Of a DNA stretch of 33,433 nucleotides, positions 31,274 to 33,433 are shown piece by piece. The translations under genes and the position numbers were made by a program. The stretch lies in NCBI GenBank assembly GCA_017443585.1, contig JAFSYV010000278.1, positions 1 to 33,433 on the forward strand. Reading direction: 5' to 3'. Every line of letters begins with the position of its first letter. Position 1 is the first letter of the stretch. The notes beneath the pieces were generated by a model that searched no databases, was not told the origin of the DNA, and saw only the letters and a program-made list of their open reading frames with translations. Source of the DNA: Lentisphaeria bacterium. Lineage in GTDB: Bacteria > Verrucomicrobiota > Lentisphaeria > Victivallales > Victivallaceae.

Positions 31274-32758
31274 TCACTTCACCTCGATTTTGTTTTTTTT
31301 GTATTCCGCGTAGAACTGCTTGAAAAGTTCCACGTCGAACCCGAGTTCGGGGATTGGCCGCCCCTCGATGCGGGCGATGGCGCATTCCTCGAAATTGCTT
31401 TTGACGTAGAGGCCCATGGCCCCCGTCAGCGAGGCGGCCACGGCGGCGTTGATCGCGCTGCCGAGGCCGGGGATGAGTTTCAGCAGACTTGTCGCCAGAA
31501 AGACGCCGGCCAGCCGGGCGACGAAGGGCAGCGCCGACTGTTTGACGGCTTCCTCCCGGAGTCCGTAGAGCCCGGCGAGGGTGGCGATCATGGTGACCTG
31601 GATCGGCACGATGACCGCGGCGTCCGAAAGGGGGATCGGGACCGCGCCCGCCCCGGCGGCCGCCGTGGCCGCGGTGGCGATGATGGCTTTGGCCTTGCCC
31701 GCCTTGTCGCGGACGGCCTGGATCTTGGCTTCGCGGTCGATGCGCTGGGCCTCCATGAAGGCGTCCTTGTAGGCCTCGGGGAGCATGGCGTACGAAAGAT
31801 TCATCAGCTCCCGGCACCCTTCGGAGCCGCCTTCCTCGTCGCAGGTGAAGATGATCCGGTCGGCCGGGATCCCGGAATCCATGACGACCTGTTGCAATGC
31901 CGCTTTCTGGTTCGGGCGGGTGATGTCGCTCTTGGTGATGACGACGATCACGTTCTTCGTATTGAAGATGTTCCGGATGAGATTCCGGTCGCAGTCCGTC
32001 ACGCGCGCTCCGGGCCCCTGGATCGTGTACCAGACCAGGTGGATGTGATCGTCCACGTTCGGGCTCTCCTGCCGGGAACGGACGAACCGCCGGGTCTCCT
32101 CCGTGAAGGATTCTTCCGTTTCGCCGAGTTCGAGTCCCTTGGAGTCCCAGATCCTCACCAGATCGTTCTCGTAGCAGTCGTAGCCCATGGTTTTCGGGGC
32201 GCCGTCACCGATGGCGGAATCGGGGACGACGTCGCCGAGGATCGCCTTGACCAGCGAACTTTTGCCGCTGCCGGTGTAGCCGCAGACGAGGATGTTCGGC
32301 CGTTTGCCGAACCGTGCCCGCGCTTCTTCGTACTTGCTGTTGAATTCCTTTTTTGCGTCGAAGTTTTCCATTTCGGACCTCCATTGTTGGTTGGTTGGGT
32401 TATCGGGTTCCTCCCGGATGATTCCGATCGCGAAATCTTCCGCAGCGGCCCCGTACTTTTCTTTCATACAGGTGCTTAAGCCGTCGAAGCCGGTTTTTTC
32501 CGGAAGCCCCAGGCAAGAAACGGCCATTTCGAGCGAACTGCCGAATTCCGCCTCGGTTTCCGCAGCATGCATCATGGCGTCGAAACAGCCGACGGCGACG
32601 CCGGACCTTGCGAACACACGGCATTTCCCGAACTCTTCGAAGGAAACGGCCCGCACGGCTCCGGGACGCGGAACGGTCAGCACCACCCGGTGGGAAAGGT
32701 AAAAACCGATCTGCCGCTCCGCCGAGACGAGGAGGGCTCCGAATCTCATCCTATTCAT
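31274..32758 (-). CDS. DUF697-type GTPase fused to an unrecognised N-terminal domain
   Basis: 494 residues from ATG 32758, with an alternative internal start at ATG 32371 (GGAGGTCCGAA just before it, 365 residues). Residues 1-125 have GC-rich coding signal and a compact look (RFGALLVSAERQIGFYLSHR, GVAVGCFDAMMHAAETEAEF) but no family I know. From residue 160: G1 GYTGSGKS (160-167), G3 DSKG (205-208), G4 TKSD (275-278) and VWYTIQGPGARVTDCD. Then DUF697: AAAGAGAVPIPLSDAAVIVP, MIATLAGLYGL and LIPGLGSAINAAVAASLTGA. It would hydrolyse GTP at the inner membrane. The internal strong ribosome site suggests two products or a lost stop codon between formerly separate genes. Seven bp from the upstream gene. 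Confidence 0.75.
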   Translation of the reverse strand: MNRMRFGALLVSAERQIGFYLSHRVVLTVPRPGAVRAVSFEEFGKCRVFARSGVAVGCFDAMMHAAETEAEFGSSLEMAVSCLGLPEKTGFDGLSTCMKEKYGAAAEDFAIGIIREEPDNPTNQQWRSEMENFDAKKEFNSKYEEARARFGKRPNILVCGYTGSGKSSLVKAILGDVVPDSAIGDGAPKTMGYDCYENDLVRIWDSKGLELGETEESFTEETRRFVRSRQESPNVDDHIHLVWYTIQGPGARVTDCDRNLIRNIFNTKNVIVVITKSDITRPNQKAALQQVVMDSGIPADRIIFTCDEEGGSEGCRELMNLSYAMLPEAYKDAFMEAQRIDREAKIQAVRDKAGKAKAIIATAATAAAGAGAVPIPLSDAAVIVPIQVTMIATLAGLYGLREEAVKQSALPFVARLAGVFLATSLLKLIPGLGSAINAAVAASLTGAMGLYVKSNFEECAIARIEGRPIPELGFDVELFKQFYAEYKKNKIEVK

Positions 32759-32765
32759 GGCGAAG

Positions 32766-33134
32766 CTACGTTTTCAGCAGTTCCCGGTCGAGAATCAGTT
32801 CCATCCCTTCGGCGATGGCGTGGAGCCGTTCCAGATGCAGCCGGGCCGCAACCTCGCCCTCCGGGAGCTCGAAGACCCACTCCGCCAGTTCCGCCGGAAA
32901 CACCGCCCGTTTCCCCTCCATGATCCGGCAGTGGTCCTGGTGGATGATCCGGAGCGCCTGCGAGTACGCACCGATCTTCCGGAGCGCCTCGCTTCGGCTG
33001 TTCCAGTCCTCCAGGGTCGCCGCGGACACCAGACTTTCCGCCGCGTCGCAGAAAAGGTCGTCGGCGAGACGAAGTCGGTAATGCAGGTCGAGGATCATTT
33101 CCCGCAGCAGGATCTGTCGGCTTCTTTCACTCAT
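32766..33134 (-). CDS. Small helical protein, first gene of the GTPase operon
   Basis: 122 residues from ATG 33134; an in-frame ATG at 33164 has no better ribosome site. All predicted helical: LLREMILDLHYRLRLADDLF, SLVSAATLEDWNSRSEAL and HLERLHAIAEGMELIL. Charged, with no membrane span and no motif I recognise. It lies 7 bp before the fused GTPase gene, so the products probably act together, perhaps as an adaptor. A promoter is at 33160-33188. Confidence 0.6.
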   Translation of the reverse strand: MSERSRQILLREMILDLHYRLRLADDLFCDAAESLVSAATLEDWNSRSEALRKIGAYSQALRIIHQDHCRIMEGKRAVFPAELAEWVFELPEGEVAARLHLERLHAIAEGMELILDRELLKT

Positions 33135-33159
33135 TATTCGGAGAGTTCCTTTCGCTTTT

Positions 33160-33188
33160 GTCATAATTTACGCCCGACGCCCTGCCAA
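33160..33188 (-). promoter_or_regulatory. Candidate promoter of the GTPase operon
   Basis: Minus strand: TTGGCA (33188-33183), 17 bp, TATGAC (33165-33160). Weaker than the other promoters. If used, the leader before ATG 33134 is only about 20 nt. Confidence 0.45.
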
Positions 33189-33233
33189 ATGATGTCATAC
33201 CGCGGAATTTCAGCGAAAATCCCTCTTCCCGCG

Positions 33234-33262
33234 TTGCATTTTCCGCCGCTTCACGGTATATT
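33234..33262 (+). promoter_or_regulatory. Strong promoter pointing out of the window
   Basis: TTGCAT (33234-33239), 17 bp, TATATT (33257-33262). Confidence 0.7.
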
Positions 33263-33433
33263 ATGGAGAAACGGAATCCGTCATGCCGGGGAGAGGTCGG
33301 GATCGTCATGGACAAGAAAAGCGAGCAGCTGCTGAGAATCTTTGTTTCGATAGCTCCCGTACCAATCTGGGGAAGAGTATAGGCTTCGGACTTGCGCGCC
33401 ACTTCCGGCAGGTTTTCCCCTCCGAAAAGAGCA
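33263..33433. other. Right-end sequence, gene content unclear
   Basis: Downstream of the plus-strand promoter, ATG 33308 begins a 24-codon frame (MDKKSEQLLRIFVS...) that stops at TAG, and ATG 33283 opens a frame that runs past the window end but has no ribosome site inside the expected transcript. The minus strand is also open across this stretch. I cannot say which, if any, is a gene. Confidence 0.3.

Overview
The window reads as a GC-rich chromosome segment of a Gram-negative, lipoprotein-bearing bacterium. Gene style, a sialidase next to a secreted PheC-like enzyme, and the sigma factor would fit a gut-type Lentisphaerota (Victivallales-like) genome. That assignment is an impression from gene content only. 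The clearest promoters share an unusual form, TTGCA(A/C/T) - 17 bp - TATA(T/A)T. No rRNA, tRNA, CRISPR array or transposase gene was seen.

Layout. 1-3204 (+): the end of a polytopic membrane protein, a lipoprotein form of cyclohexadienyl dehydratase (PheC-like), and an intracellular Asp-box sialidase-like protein. 3205-6336: an AT-rich, partly decayed accessory island. It holds a three-copy 10-bp repeat, a scrap of a four-helix-bundle-suffix gene, a frameshifted HsdS-like gene with intact promoter and start, a doubly frameshifted 3' end of an N-6 DNA methylase (HsdM), and a minus-strand pair: a pentapeptide-repeat/pore-like membrane protein split at a T8 tract, plus a nucleotidyltransferase. 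6350-10216 (-): one likely operon of a glucuronokinase-like GHMP kinase, a GalU-type nucleotidyltransferase, an RhlB-like DEAD-box helicase and a glyoxalase-fold enzyme. 10484-11234 (+): a stand-alone receiver domain overlapping an HNH nuclease.

11244-17392 (-): nine tightly packed phage-type genes, comprising baseplate/fibre-like proteins (one collagen-like, one with a YadA-like head), a DUF1353 protein, an XhlA-like membrane protein and a small lipoprotein. No head, terminase, integrase or endolysin genes are present, so this looks like an orphan tail-fibre cassette. 17696-23778 (+): an abundant-looking membrane-anchored protein, a primary-type sigma factor, a TPR protein with a Q/K-rich tail, glutamine-dependent NAD synthetase and an SDR oxidoreductase. 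23780-29006 (-): a membrane-anchored SUFU-domain protein, and a BvgS-like hybrid kinase followed by a metallophosphoesterase. 29231-29773 (+): a flavin-reductase-like protein.

29860-33134 (-): a compact four-gene operon with two DUF697-type GTPases in tandem, one carrying an unrecognised N-terminal domain, plus a small helical protein and an acidic tail-anchored protein. Together with the pentapeptide-pore/nucleotidyltransferase pair, this is the best candidate in the window for an undescribed system. Function is inferred from architecture only.
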